DNA of 64,000 nucleotides from contig JAQSEB010000184.1 of assembly GCA_030063045.1 (NCBI GenBank), forward strand, positions 62,001 through 126,000, written 5' to 3'. The position numbers were made by a program, and so were the translations under genes. The notes under the pieces were generated by a model. The model was not told where the DNA came from. It saw only the letters and a list, made by a program, of their open reading frames with translations, and ran no database searches. Source of the DNA: Pratylenchus scribneri. Lineage: Eukaryota; Nematoda; Chromadorea; Rhabditida; Pratylenchidae. Shown in pieces: positions 1 through 13,022 of this stretch. How positions within the stretch are numbered: the stretch's first letter is position 1; every line of letters starts with the position of its first letter.

Positions 1-3000
1 ATTTGCATATTTTTTCCACATAAAATTATTCAAAAGCCCAAAAAATTTCCAATGCCAACAGACAGGCCAATTTCTTTGAAAGTTTGAAAGAAAATTTGCT
101 TTCTGAATATTTTATTTTAAATATTCTTTAATCTCTTTTTTTGCTAGAAGGCAACAAAACTTATTCTCAAATTTTATTTTATTGACAAGTTTTTGGAGAA
201 TAATGCCAATTTTAAATATTCTTGACATTTTATAATGTTTTTCCCATTTTTTGGGAATTATAAACCCAATTGGCCATAAAATAATATTTTGTCCATTCTT
301 TTCATTCTAATTTGCATTTTCGTCAATTCATTCTATTATTAGCCTATTGACGAATATATTTTTTCTCTCAAAAACTTCCTGAATAAATAATTCCTCCTCA
401 ATTTGGCCATTCTTCTGCCACCTGCCCTCCTTTGGTGGAATAATTAATTAATGAATTCATTCTCCCAAATTTAACCAAAAATTGGCCATAAAAATGGCAC
501 GGTCAAAGATGAAATAGGAAAATGTCATGCGAGCGCAAAATCTCCGAAAATAAATGAGCACAATAAAATCACATTCTAAAAATGGAATTTGATGCAAACT
601 TTCGGATTTTTATTTTCTTAGATTTCTTTGTTCATTTTTTAATATCCAATCCTCACCATTTTCCCCAACTTCCTTCATTCCATCTTCTTTTTATTTATAA
701 CCGCCCAAACTATTTTAAAACGTAATAAAATTTGTAAAATATTCATTCTCATTATTGCAAAAATTTATTTCCCCCAATGATCATCAGAGTATCAAAGTCC
801 ATATTTCAAAAAGCTTTGACAATTGCAAAGACGTTTTTAAGAATTGTTTATTGGCTCCAATGGTTAATATCAAATTAATAAATAGCTCAAATTGATTTTG
901 CCGATGGGCTAATTCAATTTTTAGACTTGCGCATTTACAAATAAAAATGGCATCAGGAAAATTGCATGAGGCAATAAAAAATAATTAAATAAAATAATAA
1001 ATTGATTGCGCAAATTTCAAGCAGAAAAAATTGTTCATAATGTTCATTCCCTCCCATTCCTTCTGAAAAGTTTCACTTCCTCGAAATTTGATCATATCCT
1101 CAAGGTTGGCCAAAGGCGTTAAAAAAATGAAAGAGAGAAGGCAAAAATGCGCGAGGCAAAAACAAAACATGATTTTTAGGTTATTGATGACATCAAATTT
1201 TATTTTCCCAATGGAATTCCCACTATCCATACTTTTTCTGGTACTCATTATCATTGAATTTTATTTACCAAATTATTAAATAAAATTAATTTCTCTCCTA
1301 TTTTTAAAAGGCCCTATTCCTCCTCTTTATAAGTGCAAATTTTTAAGTTTTTTTATTCATGCTTTTGCCACTTTTTGATGAAAACCACATTCACATGTTT
1401 TACTATGTTTCCTTGAAATTTATACGCTTTTAATCCGCATTCGCTGTACTTTAATGGCCTTTTAATTTTAAATAATATTATTGAGGAGGATTTGCCGAGA
1501 TGGATTTTGGCCAGATTTTTTGACGATTTTTTGCCATTTTAAAGATTTAAAAACAAATTTATCCTTCAACGAAAATCCCTCTAATATTCTCCCATATATT
1601 TTTTAACTTTTGGCTAATCCTTTATCCGCGCATCTTTAAAGTTTATTGCGTATAAATGATCGGGAACCTTCACTTTCAAGGAATTAACATTTACGAATTT
1701 CTTCGCCAATTCTTCCTACATAGATTTTTTATTGGTGGTCCTGCGCATTTCCACTTTTTACATTGTGTACGAATTTCCATTTCCATTTGTGAATTTTCTT
1801 CTTGAATTTGCATTTCTTCGCCATTTCTCCCTTCCATTGAGCCACTCAATTATGCGGGAACAAAGGCCCACATTTGAAATTGGCCAACGGTTTTTCCTGG
1901 CATTTGCGCAAAGATCGACAATTGCTAACCTTATTTTGGCCCATCCCCTTTCCTTTTACTCTGAATAATTGCCGAAGTGAATGCAAAATGAGGGGCAAGC
2001 TAATTTTGGAGCCATTGTGTGCCATCCATTGTTTTCCATTTTTATTTATCATTTTCTACTTAAAATTTTTCCATTTTTTGTGCCAATAATATAAATTTCA
2101 TTTTTAGAAGATTCTTCTTTTTTATTTTTTTTTTGAGATTATTCATTTTTTTACGCTAAATGCAAAATGAGGGAAAAGGGCAAATTAATTAATACAATTT
2201 TTGATTTTGCCCTCAGGGCAGGGCGGAATGTTTTAATTCTCCATCTATCCTTTAAATAAATCATTGATCATTCAAATCAAAATGTCAAGCAAACTTTGAT
2301 GACATTTAATAAAGAATTCGGCAGCTGAACATCAAATACTCAAAAATATTATTTTGTTTTTTTTGACAACAGAATAAAAACAAAAATTGGTTAAGAACAG
2401 CACAAATTCAGGGAAAAGATATTTGCGGCCAAAAATTATACAAAAACAAGTCAAATACATAGAGAGAGCCTTTTGCCTGCCTCCAAGGCATTTGCATATT
2501 AATTTTTCAAAGGGGAATATTTGCTGCTGAAGACCAAAATATTTACAACGAATTTTTTGAGGCTAAAATAAAAACAAAATTTGCCATTCCACATTGAGGA
2601 CTTTAGCCCTCCCCTAATTGTTCTTAATTCCCTTTTTCTTTTTATGGGAAAATTTGGCAGAAAAATTTACTTGGTCCAATTTTTTGTTTGGCCTTTGGCC
2701 CATTGAAGACATTCATACTTTTATGGAACTTGCCATCCTTTCCTGGAAGTCCAATTTCCTCATTCCAAGCCTGGATTCTCCCATAATTGATGTGGGAAAA
2801 TAAGCAAAAAATAAGGAACAAAAAATGCCGCCTAAATCGCTTCCAAGGCCATTTGTACATTTCAATAAATTTATCAGATTAAAAATGAGCATTAAATTCA
2901 CGCATTTCTCCGGGCTTCAAATTTAAATCGAAAAATGGAATAACTAAAAGTAATACACAAATGGCCAAATTCATCCATTTTACTCTTTCCCATTTCGACC

Positions 3001-3988
3001 AAATTCCTCATAAAAATATATTTTCGTAGTTTAGTTAAAGCTGAACAAATTTGAATGGCTCCAATGGAGTCGTCATCAATTTCAATGGAAATAAAATATT
3101 AAGTAATAAATTGTCTGAACCAAACAATGCATTTGTTAATTATTTTGTAAATATTTTGTTTGTTTATTGGACAAAAAACACTTCCGACTGCCCTATTTGC
3201 ATTAAATGTACTTTTTAATATTTTTTTTGCTATAAATACAAACATTTATTTATTGCTAATTTCCAATAAAATATATTCCTTCCATCATTTATTCGGCAAC
3301 CTAATTTTTAACATTCTCAAATAAATTAAATTAATTCTGACTCTGAAAAATGCCAATGTTGATTGGTGAGGTGGAAAAATGACAAAAATAATTTTGCCGT
3401 AAAAATTGCCACAATCAAATTAATAATTATAATTCATTGGCCTGCCATTTATCATGTAACATTTTTGCCATAATTAATATTTATTTTATTCCATTGTTAA
3501 GGCCAAAATTAAATATCCACCAAAATAGGCCATTCATTCATAGGCACAATTTCCTGCGCTACCCACTAATCTTCGGTCCCCGCTGAATGTTGATGCCAAA
3601 AGAAACATTTTATAATTTAGTATATTGAGTCCACGAATTCATTGTTATCCATTTTGGTTGGGTTTATCCCATTTGAGGCAGATGTTTTAGGCCAAAAACA
3701 ATTTCGTGCCAATGATGCCATTTGCCATTCTTTAATCCCATCCACCAAAAAAAACATTTCCGACGCATAAGATTATCGCGCGTGATATTAATTTACCGCC
3801 AATCTTTGTTCTCCTCCATAAGTATTTAATAAACACCAAAATAGTTGAACATTCCATTAAATGAGGGCCATTTAAAATCACAACTTCGAGTGATTTACCC
3901 TTAGGCAACATAATTTTAATGCATTCCTCCTTTTATACTCCTTCAATTTCCCCCTTAATTTTGGAATAATTCAGAATATAATTGAAAA
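1..3988. other. AT-rich intergenic DNA, no gene recognised
   Basis: About 4 kb of AT-rich sequence upstream of the GPCR gene. The open frames here are all under 90 codons, do not join through plausible splice sites into anything I recognise, and have no recognisable domain or signal peptide. It may hold regulatory sequence for the GPCR or distal sequence of a gene outside the window. Confidence 0.6.
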
Positions 3989-6077
3989 ATGGAATCTCAA
4001 TGGAATGTCTCCTCCTCATCTTTCGTCGAATTTGAATCCCAAAATTCATCAATCACCGCACCCCAACCGCCATTAAGTCGTTCGGCAATGCGATTTTGCC
4101 TTTGGAGCATTTGCGTGATCGGAGTCCTTCTAAATGGTAATTCTTAAATATTTTAATGTCAAATCATTTTCATTACATTTTCAGTGCTTGTATTCCGCAA
4201 ATATCGAAGTTCAAGGCAAGTAAACGGATTCTTTTATTATCGTGGTTTCTGGGTTCGAACTTAACAAATCTAGGCGGATTAGATTTAAGAATGTTCCGAA
4301 AAAGAAAATATAATTTGATTGATAAACTCCAATTTGTCTAAAAGAATAAAAATTATATTTCTCTTTCTAAAACATAAGTTTAGGCATTTTTCTCAATTTC
4401 AAATTCGTAATTCCAAACAAAATCCAATTTCCTCTTCAGATGCCGTCAAAGTCAAAGTGTCCGTTCCTCGATTCAATTGCTTTGCGTGATGGCAGCTGCC
4501 GACACTCTCAGCTTATTGGCATTGTCACTGGCTTTGTTAAGTGGCCAACATTTGGTCAATGGAAATGCATGGGTACTTTCTGCAATTTGCAAGGCAATTC
4601 CATATATCAAATTTACTCAATCATTTCCCACCAATTCATTTTCAGTTGGATCTTTTCTTCATTCATGCCAGCTCCGCATTTGGCATTTGGTGTTGGTTTG
4701 TCCTTTCTGCCGTCCGCTATTTGGCCATCCATCATCCATATACTCACCTTCGACTCCACAAAGAGCCATTGTTGAGTGTGGTCAGTTATCAATTTGCCAC
4801 ATTCCACTCAATTCATAAAATAATTTCATTCTTAGGTTTGTGTCGCATTTTGCTGCTGTTTGCTGGAAATTTGGATTCTTTTTGACGTCGATTTCATTGA
4901 GGAGGCCCAAGTTTGTGGCGAAACATTGCCTGAACAAGTTGGCCGTCTTCTCCAATTGCTCGAAATCCTTTGGACCTATTTTCTGCCTCTCTCATTGATC
5001 ACCGTCCTCGATTTGAAGGCAAAATTCATTGAATCAAAACATTAACAAATTCCTTCATATTTTTTAGGTTCTTTGTTGCCAATCTTCATGGACAAATCCA
5101 GTTGGAAGTTTTGAAATGCCTAGCAGAACGGTTGGTTATTTATTTGGTGGAATGAATTATAAAAAATTCCTCAGGAATTGTTGCGTTCATCAACGACGGA
5201 AAGTGGACTGGACAACAGCAATGGAGAATCGCCGTTGCCCCAAAATGGTTCCAGCCAGCCATCATTCTTCCGAACAACCCAAACAATTCGGTGCTCAAAT
5301 GGAAGTAACATTCGACCACAACGCACAAAATATCAATGCCTGGGGGATCACCAACTAGGAGTCAGCAAAATGCCAGCAGTCAAAAATATTCATCGGCTGG
5401 CTCCACTCAAATGTCCTCGGCAAATAATCATTCATCAAAGTAAGAGGGAATAAATTTGTATTTGAGGGAAAAATGTTATATGGGGGAGAAGAAAACACTC
5501 AATTTGTTTGAGGATTGCCTAAGGCTATCTTAATTCAAATTATCTTTTAAAGAAGTCGGCGACGCGCCCAACAACTTCGAATTCTGAAAAGATGTTTGTG
5601 CATTTCGGTCATTGATTTGGCGATGAATTTGCCAAATTATTTGATTCGTCTTTATTTGACGCTGATTTCACAAGAACGATTAGAGGAAATTGCCCAGACC
5701 GAAACATTCCTTTGGCTTCAGGATCTCAGTCAATTGCTTTATTTTGCACAGGCAAGGGAAAATAATGATAAATATTCTTTGGGATTTGACCCAAAAGTGA
5801 AAGATTTATTAAAATATTTGATTAAACTTAATTATTTCTAATTTTGCAGTTTTCAATGAATGCCCTCTATTTGGTGGCAATCAATTATGTTCTCCCAACT
5901 TCCCAAAAAAGGAGGCCAAGCCCCCAGCAACAACAATTGGCCGCCGTGGCCATTTGTGCACAACAAAAATTGAGCCAACAACATTTGCAAAGTATTTCAC
6001 CGCCCAGGAATTATGGCACCAGTGAAAGGGTTCGATCTTCTAGTAGCAGCAATATGATGGCAAATGGAACAAAATGA
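3989..6077 (+). CDS. Rhodopsin-like GPCR, neuropeptide-receptor type (AEX-2/AEXR-like)
   Basis: Seven-TM G-protein-coupled receptor of the plasma membrane; the ligand is unknown. Exons that join in frame: 3989-4136, 4185-4215, 4440-4572, 4646-4780, 4836-5018, 5068-5130, 5175-5290, 5359-5439, 5553-5751, 5850-6077, giving about 438 aa. The start is the first Met, before an Asn/Ser-rich N terminus with N-glycosylation sequons (NVS, NSS). TM1 is around FCLWSICVIGVLLN, TM2 around MAAADTLSLLALSLALLSG, and TM3 ends in VRYLAIHHP, replacing the DRY motif. TM4 and TM5 lie in exon 5, the third cytoplasmic loop is a Ser/Asn/Gln-rich stretch, TM6 is around ISVIDLAMNLPNYLIRL and TM7 around MNALYLVAINY. Introns 2, 5 and 9 need GC donors. 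The style resembles nematode AEX-2/AEXR-like receptors, but the family assignment is from memory of motif style; class A GPCR is much surer than the subfamily. Confidence 0.82.
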
Positions 6078-6970
6078 ACAAAAATTCATCAGACTTTTTG
6101 GAGTCCATTAGCATTTTTTGTTGTCTTCTTGTTGATGAACTATTGAATGAGAGGCAATAGATCGAAGGAATAGCTTATAATGGCATTTTCTTATTTTATA
6201 TTTATTTATTTATTATTTTCTTTATTCTTGCCTCTATTTTTAATATTTTATATAAATATTATCATTTATTTATCAATCTCAAAAATGTTCTTTCATCGAG
6301 TATTTTATTTGGGACAGAAAAAGGGATTATTTTATTTTCAATGCAGTGAAGTGAAAAGAATGAATAACATTAATTAAATCTATTTTAATTAATCATTTAA
6401 TTAATTAATAAGTAAAAATATTTAATATGCCGTTCGTTTACCATATATAAATAAGTGCTAAATTACAATTTGATTAAGTGGATATTGAGTGTGCCATTGA
6501 GGGAAAAGTTGATGAGGAAAAGTATCAGATAAATAGCAAAAGTTAAGCCAGAGGGCATTTCGGGAGATAGGGGCATTCATTCGTCCGGGCGTCACGTGAT
6601 TTGTTCAATGAGGGGTCAAATGGGAGCTAAAAGAAAGTGAAATGGAAAGTGATTTTAAAATTTAAATCATATTTTACAGATATTTGCATGGATTTCTGAG
6701 AGGCTAGATACTATTATTATAGAATTGGAAAATGAAAAATGTAAAAGATATGTTCAAATTAAGAGAAAAATTTGGAGGGAATGGCGTCAAGTGAAAAATG
6801 CGTACGACCAACGCAATGTCCGGATCGAAATGCTTAATTGGAATTTGTTTTGGAAATTTGAATGGAAAAATGCCTATGAAAGTGGGAAAAACATTAATTG
6901 GCAAGAAAAATGGGGAAGAAAAAGGAAAATGGAAAATAAATTGGGAAATAATTTTTGGCGATTGATTGAA
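6078..6970. other. Convergent intergenic region
   Basis: Tail-to-tail spacer between the GPCR (+) and RUNDC1 (-). It should hold both 3' UTRs and polyadenylation sites; AATAAA-like strings are common in this AT-rich DNA, so none can be assigned. The open frame at 6725-7039 overlaps the last RUNDC1 exon and is a shadow. Confidence 0.5.
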
Positions 6971-9900
6971 TTAGCCGAATGCTTCCTTTATATGCTCGAA
7001 AGGGCGGACAGCCAAATCGACGGGCAAATCTGTAAATGAAAATATTTGAAAAGGGAATTAATTATTTTGATACTGACCAAAATTGAATTCATGCAATCCT
7101 TCAAGCAATGGCCGAATGTCCTCCACCCCAGTTCTGGCCACATATGACCAACTATTATAGCATTTCAGCAAGACAACCTCCGAACGGAACTTTAATATAA
7201 ATGCGAAAATATTTGGATTGAATTCACAAAATTATACAATTATTCGGATCCATGCAGGCAATCGATTCCTATTCATTGCAGCGCAAACACTGAAAATTCA
7301 TTTTATTAAAATAATATAATTTTATTGATTGGGATTTCCGAAAATAATTAGGAGAGGTTTCTTTTTGGAAATTATGGTGGGAAATGAATTCCGATTAAAT
7401 TAGTCAGGGAGTTGGCTTTAGGGTTAAATCATGAAATGCGATAAAAAAAATGCCTTTTTCCATCAGTTGAAATGGAAGGAGGATTATGCCGCTGGCAATC
7501 ATCAATTGCCATTCATTAATAAAGAGAAATTGCTTGAGGGAATTTGATTAAAACTATTTCTCTTCTCCGAAAGTAAAATGAACTTCCAAAAATGCCTTAC
7601 CTCCAGGGCCAATGAATTATTCTAATTAAGTAATAATGAATTTTACTCACAATGCCTTCCACATACTCTCCGGGGATCGTCTCAATCGCATATGGCTATT
7701 GTTGATGTGTTCAATGGTGGAGAGCAGAATTTGCTTGGATGTAGCAGTCTTTCCTGCCACCGTTTCCAGCCTAAAAATCGATTTTGTGTTAATGCCGTTA
7801 GAGGTCTTAATTTATGGCAAACTCTCCAATTAATTTTATCACTTTTCTTCTAACATGAATTATCTTTGGATTTAGGCTATTTTTAGTCCTATATTAAAAA
7901 TTAGAATCCAGATTTACAAAATATTTGGAAAACTCGCTTGAACGCATCACTCAATTGTCCCACAACGGCATCGCGCATTTCCAACGCTCGACTGGCCTCC
8001 AGGAAAAGGACAAGCACATCCCAAATATGTTCCATTTTTTGGCCATCAAATTTGGCCAAATCGCCGGGCCGTAAGAATCGATTATTGTTGATCCGTTGCC
8101 GATCCGGAAAACAACCAATGCTAGCGAAAAGACCACGCGAGGATGCCTTTGGCATTGGAATAACCTGCGGCCTTAGTCCATGTTCGAGTAGGGAACGAAG
8201 TGCGGGGCATAAACGTTTCCGAACGGAGGTTAAAATTGCTTCTTGACCACCCTCCAAAATGACCTGATGAGTGAGAAAGTAATATTAATTATTATTTTGT
8301 GGCTCAATTGATTCTATTTCACGATGAAAGGCTCTTGTCAAAATTTTTGATTAAATTTTAAATATTTCTGTTGAAATATTCTTAGAAGAATTACAACAAA
8401 TTATACAATTTTCGTTGGCTGATTCTCCCAATTAAATGTACCAATCAATGTCTCACCTTATTTAATTCATCCACACTCAGTTCGCCACGGTCCTCTCGAT
8501 CAACGCTCAATATTTGATTTTTGCGCATCACTTGCATCAACTCATCCACTGCCAATTCCATTTCGGCTCGTTGATCCCCATAATGATTGCCCATTGGTGT
8601 ATTCTTCAGCTCATTCCGTTCAAAGTTTCGAGCTGCCGATCTGCAAATATTGGGAATTCGTTATTTGAATATTGAAGAGAATAATTAAAGAATTTTCTCA
8701 TTCTTCTGAGTTCTGCTCACATAAAAACTTTCATTCAGTTCAAACCTTTTGGCATTTCCTCCGCCAAACCATCGATTCAACCAACCACCTTCATTGGTTT
8801 CCATTTGAGTATTATTCTGTTGATTGGGTGGGAGCATATCCCTTGATTGTCGTCTATCCAATGCCAATGGCTGTTTTGAAGGGGAATTTGGCGCAGATTG
8901 CCGGTGGCCATTTTCGGCCGCTTCCAACACTTCTCGCTGCAATAAATGAACATATCGTTCCAAATCGACAATTTGGGTTCGCAATTGATGGACAAGTTGA
9001 TCCTATTATTTTTATTTTAAAATATTCCATTTGATTTCATTAACCTTCTCTCTAATAGGTTCCATCGCCAATTCCAATCCTTCATCTAGTTTTTTACGGA
9101 ATGCCTCTTGATCGGCATCCGCCTCTGGCCCAGCCAATTCCACTTTTATTCGCATCTTTTCCCTCAATTTTTCCAGCACCAATCTTTGCCTTTCCCTCAA
9201 TTCACTCAATGGCAATTCATTCGGACCCAAATGGCCATTTTTCCATGCAAATTGTTCCAATTCCCCCAATTGATTGCGCAATTCACCAATCAACAAACGA
9301 ACTTGCTGGGCCTTTTCTCCTTTGTTGCATTTTTGTTCTCCTTCACAATTTTGTTGATGAATTGTTGATTTTAATTGGCCAAAATCGAGGCAACTTTTTG
9401 AGGCGAATTCCTGCAGTTGCTTGAGCATTTCCTGAACATTGATTAACAGAATTATACCAAAATGGTTTAATATAAAAATGGCTTACATCTCTTTGTTCGG
9501 CTGGTGCTTGTGCAATTTGCTGAATGCGGAATTGGATTTGTGCAAATTGAGTGCTCAATGAAAGCATGGATTCGCCCAGCCTTTGCTGTTCTGCTTCCAA
9601 TTCTTGGAGTCGTGCGGAACCATCCAATTGGGAACTGCCCCTGCTCGTCCCTTCATCCCCTTCCAAGGAAGAACCCGCCCAACGATCAATGTCGGCACAG
9701 ACCGAATCCTCTGAAGAATAAATGAAAATTAGAAAAAATGCCAAAAATGAGGGAGGAACCATCTGAATGAAGTCCAATCATCAAAGGCGGCGTTTTTGGG
9801 ACAATTGTTGTTGCCTTTGGAATTGATGGTGGCTCAAATTCTGCTGCATTTCCATTTAAATTTAATAGAAACAATTCTTCATGGTCGCCATTTTCCATGT

Positions 9901-10024
9901 CCATTAAATTTGGACTTTCTGGGGCGAAAGGAGGGCATCCATTTGTTTGTGCCATTTCCGGCGAATCCATTCCTTCCTCTGGGCCTTTGCTTAATGGACT
10001 GTGGAAAAAATGTGGAACGTCCAA
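6971..10024 (-). CDS. RUNDC1: RUN domain-containing protein 1 (RUNDC1) orthologue
   Basis: RUNDC1 is a conserved cytosolic coiled-coil plus RUN-domain protein; the mammalian protein has been linked to p53 regulation and vesicle fusion, and the nematode role is unknown. Order along the minus strand: an acidic, disordered N terminus (10024-9690); a coiled coil containing LQELEAEQQRLGESMLSLST and FAQIQFRIQQ, the family signature; a second coiled coil (9428-9012) with LRNQLGELEQFAWKNGH; a linker (8984-8460); then the RUN domain (8257-6971). The C-terminal exons join as LETVAGKTATSKQILLS, AFVCAAMNRNRLPAWIRIIF, NSWSYVARTG and finally DLPVDLAVRPFEHIKEAFG-stop. This matches the family C terminus closely. 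The intron between the 8257-7938 exon and the LETVAG exon needs a GC donor (AA/GCGAGT); that join aligns gap-free with the family. The 5' end is uncertain: the first exon looks preceded by an acceptor near 10009, so start may be Met at 9970 or lie on an upstream exon. Confidence 0.9.
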
Positions 10025-11732
10025 ATTATTTACAAAGCCGTAGGCGGCCTTCTCGCCTTTCAGCTTTGCGAGCTTCTGCTGAAAAACAAAATGTTCATTC
10101 TCTTTTATTTAATGAAGGGAATATATGGGGAGAGTGCCTTTCAGTCAAATAGGGGAAATGACGAGGCCTCCTAAAACAGTGAGTGAAAATGGGAATTGAA
10201 AGGAGGAATGATAGTTGGTAAAAGAGTTGGGGAAAAGCTGAAGAAATGCTCGAGGGGCCAAATAAACTCGGCCAACCGCAGCCGCACTTCGGTTCGACGA
10301 AATGCGGGGGACGGTGTTGAGGAGGCGAGCGAGGTGAAGAAAAGCCCCCATTGGCCGTGAGTCAATGTTGGTGCCTGCGGCTTTTTACTATGGACACAAA
10401 CGATGTGGCCTTAAAAAGCTCCTTGGCCAGAGAAATAGTGCCACCAGCAGGGAAGTATTAGAAATAGTAAAATTCTGCCCATTTTTGGCCTAAAGCTACT
10501 CTTTTCTAAATGAATGTGCCTCTGGCTTCATTCAATTCCATGCCATTCTTTGTCGTTTGTCCATCCACATCCACATGACTACTATATAGCTTGAGGGTAT
10601 GTCAATTCTAATTTTGTTGAATTTCTCTTCCTTTGGCAATGCTTCATTCAAATTTCTTTCTCTATTTTGAATATGGCATTGGCATGGGGTGCCGGCACCC
10701 CGTTGCCTCAGGGTCACGTAAATTGGCAGCTTTTGTCATTGGAAAAGAATGGTAAATGGAAACAAAAAAAAGAAAGCCTATGGGAAAAGATGGAAAAAGG
10801 AAATTGTCCACAAAAATGACGAAAAAATATATTGGCCGGAGAGGAATATGAATAGAAAATATAATGCCCTTTTTAAATTTTATTATTTAACAAACGGAAA
10901 AATGGAAGGAGGTAAAGCCAAATTGGATTGGCATTGGCATAATAAAATTGCATTGCATAACCAATGCTCTGGACGGGGACAACATTAATGTGAGAGGGAA
11001 AGGCAATGAGTGTGAGGGCCAAATCCATTTATTTAATGCCATTAGCGGTCCCAAGAGAGGGAAAAATGGAAGGTGGAATGTGGGAGGGGGCTTTTAAAAA
11101 ATGTCGTTTTGTGGCTTAAAAGCCTGCTGGGTGGTGGTGGTGTGCTGTCCCAAAATGAACCGTTGGTGGATAATATGGAGGAAAAGAATGGAAAATGGCT
11201 GCGTGGTGTTGAATCGATTTAGGCGAGAATGACAGTCGGGAATAAATTAAATATAAATATTTACGTTGGATTGTTAGAATTGGAATAAATGGGGAAAGCG
11301 ATGGAATTCAAAAAATTGAAATTGGTGCAAATATTTTAGAATGAATGAAATGAAATGTAAATTAATGTAAATCTAAAATCCAGTTATTTTCCAATGGTAG
11401 GCGAAAAACAACTAAATTACTTCCCTGTGCATTGTGCAAAATAAAATTATATATTCAATTTTGCAAAAGGACATTTCACAAAAATTTAGCAGAATCCTTT
11501 AATGAAAAATTGATAATATAATTTATGCTACTTTATAATAAATATAAAATAAATAAAGCAAGCAGATGGTTCTAAATTCCAGCAGACAAATTCCCTCCTC
11601 TCATGCAATCCACTCATTCAGTTGTCCAAACATTCATTGAAGCTATAATGGCAAAAAATCCCTGAGAATTGGTAATTTGGATAAGCATATAGAAAATAAA
11701 TCATAAATTTATATGGCCCAAATGAAAACATA

Positions 11733-11785
<53 letters not shown>

Positions 11786-12221
11786 GCTCATCACAATATC
11801 ATTTAATTCAATTCATCCAATTTGTTTTTAATTAATTTTTGATTTACCCTCAAGGAAAATCTAAAGAGCCTCATTGTCAGATAATCGGATGGAGAATATG
11901 ATAAAAAAAATTCCATTTAAAATCATCTTTGATAAAATACCCTTTTATGTTCACCCAGATGGCCTTATTAAATTAATTTATTAGGGCCATATAAATTTAT
12001 AATTAATTTCTCCATTATGAATATTAAAAATTATGGAACATTTGTTGAATTTATCCATTGGCAAAAACCAAAAAATATATATGACGAATTAATTAAAAGG
12101 GGAAATATTTGTGGGGACTAGAAAATGTCTTTGGGGGTCATTTTGGATTGGATGGATGATGAGATTATAATTCTTTGCACCGTTGCCATTCCTTTTCATT
12201 CCATAATTTAGGGTTGCCCAA
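10025..12221. other. Intergenic region between RUNDC1 and the neuropeptide gene
   Basis: May include 5' exons or promoter of RUNDC1 near 10.0-10.4 kb, where base composition is less AT-rich, but I could not build a frame I trust. The rest is AT-rich with a TAA microsatellite; no RNA gene or coding exon recognised. Confidence 0.5.
11731..11785. repeat. (TAA)n microsatellite
   Basis: About 17-18 tandem TAA/ATA units, uninterrupted. It lies between the neuropeptide gene and RUNDC1, in non-coding DNA. Confidence 0.95.
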
Positions 12222-13022
12222 TCACTTCCTTCGGCCCCATGCCCAGCCCAAATCATGCCAATCTGGGTTTTTGGCCACGGATGCGGAACGTCGATTGTTC
12301 ATTGTCTGAAAAATTGAATTTTATTTGGCGCTCCCATCTTTTGGCCATTTTTTCTTTCCATTTTCCTTACCAACATTTTCCCCCTTATTTTAAAATGCAT
12401 TTACATTTGTGCTATATGAGGGAAAAGCATTTATTTATGCAAAGGAAAAACAGAACCATAAAAGGCTTAAAGAGTATAAAAATGTTTAAAAAAGGAAAAA
12501 ATTCAATTGAAAATCGAAGGAAAATTTGACTTCCATTTAAACCCAAAAAATATATGCCTTGAATGCCGATGGTGCCCGAACATTCCTCTGTTTCATTTGT
12601 TCACTGGCTCTTTCGATTAAATCCTCGGCGGCCACCTCTCGTCTAATGCCTTGGCCATCCGACGATCTTTTTCCCCAACTCCAACCCAAATCGTCCCATT
12701 GCGGGGAGGCTGGTGCCGGTGCCGCCCTCTTTTTGCCCCAGGCCCAGCCCAGGTCCTCCCATTGTGGGGCATCCGATTTCTTCAGAAGATAAACGCCTTG
12801 GCCTCCCATTGAATCTGAAAATGAACGGTAGAATTATTTATTGGATTTTTGAATTTAAAATTAATTTCCATTTAATTATTATAATTTCCTACCAGCTGGA
12901 TAGCATTGGGCAATGCCAAAAAGGAAAAGTAGCAAAAGGCTGGTCAATCTCAAATGGAAGTTGAATTGGGCAAAAATGGGAGAGGCGGAGGATTTGATTA
13001 TAATTTGATTGGAATTGGCCAT
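12222..13022 (-). CDS. nlp-42: Neuropeptide-like precursor, NLP-42-type (W-x-D-L-G-W-x-W-amide)
   Basis: Secreted precursor cleaved in the regulated pathway into C-terminally amidated peptides. Exon 1 (13022-12893) encodes a hydrophobic signal sequence (LTSLLLLFLFGIAQCYPA). Exon 2 starts at 12814 and carries SDAPQWEDLGWAW-GKKR and ASPQWDDLGWSW-GKR. A third exon, 12305-12222, encodes NPDWHDLGWAW-GRRK followed by stop. Each peptide ends in Gly plus dibasic residues, the signal for cleavage and amidation. C. elegans NLP-42 peptides, as I recall them, share N/P-x-W-x-x-L-G-(W/F)-A-W and include an NPDW peptide, which supports orthology. The exon 2/3 join is phase 0 but the donor is ambiguous: GC after 12558 or GT after 12543 (129 or 134 codons before exon 3). 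The start is the first in-frame Met; it leaves a long n-region of about 25 residues. EGL-3/PC2, also in this window, is the expected processing enzyme. Confidence 0.88.

Noticed and set aside
4240..4275. GGTTCGAAC string resembling a tRNA B box
   Set aside because: No A box at the right distance and no cloverleaf; it lies inside a GPCR intron.
6725..7039. 104-codon plus-strand frame
   Set aside because: It runs antisense across the last RUNDC1 exon, whose match to the family C terminus is decisive.
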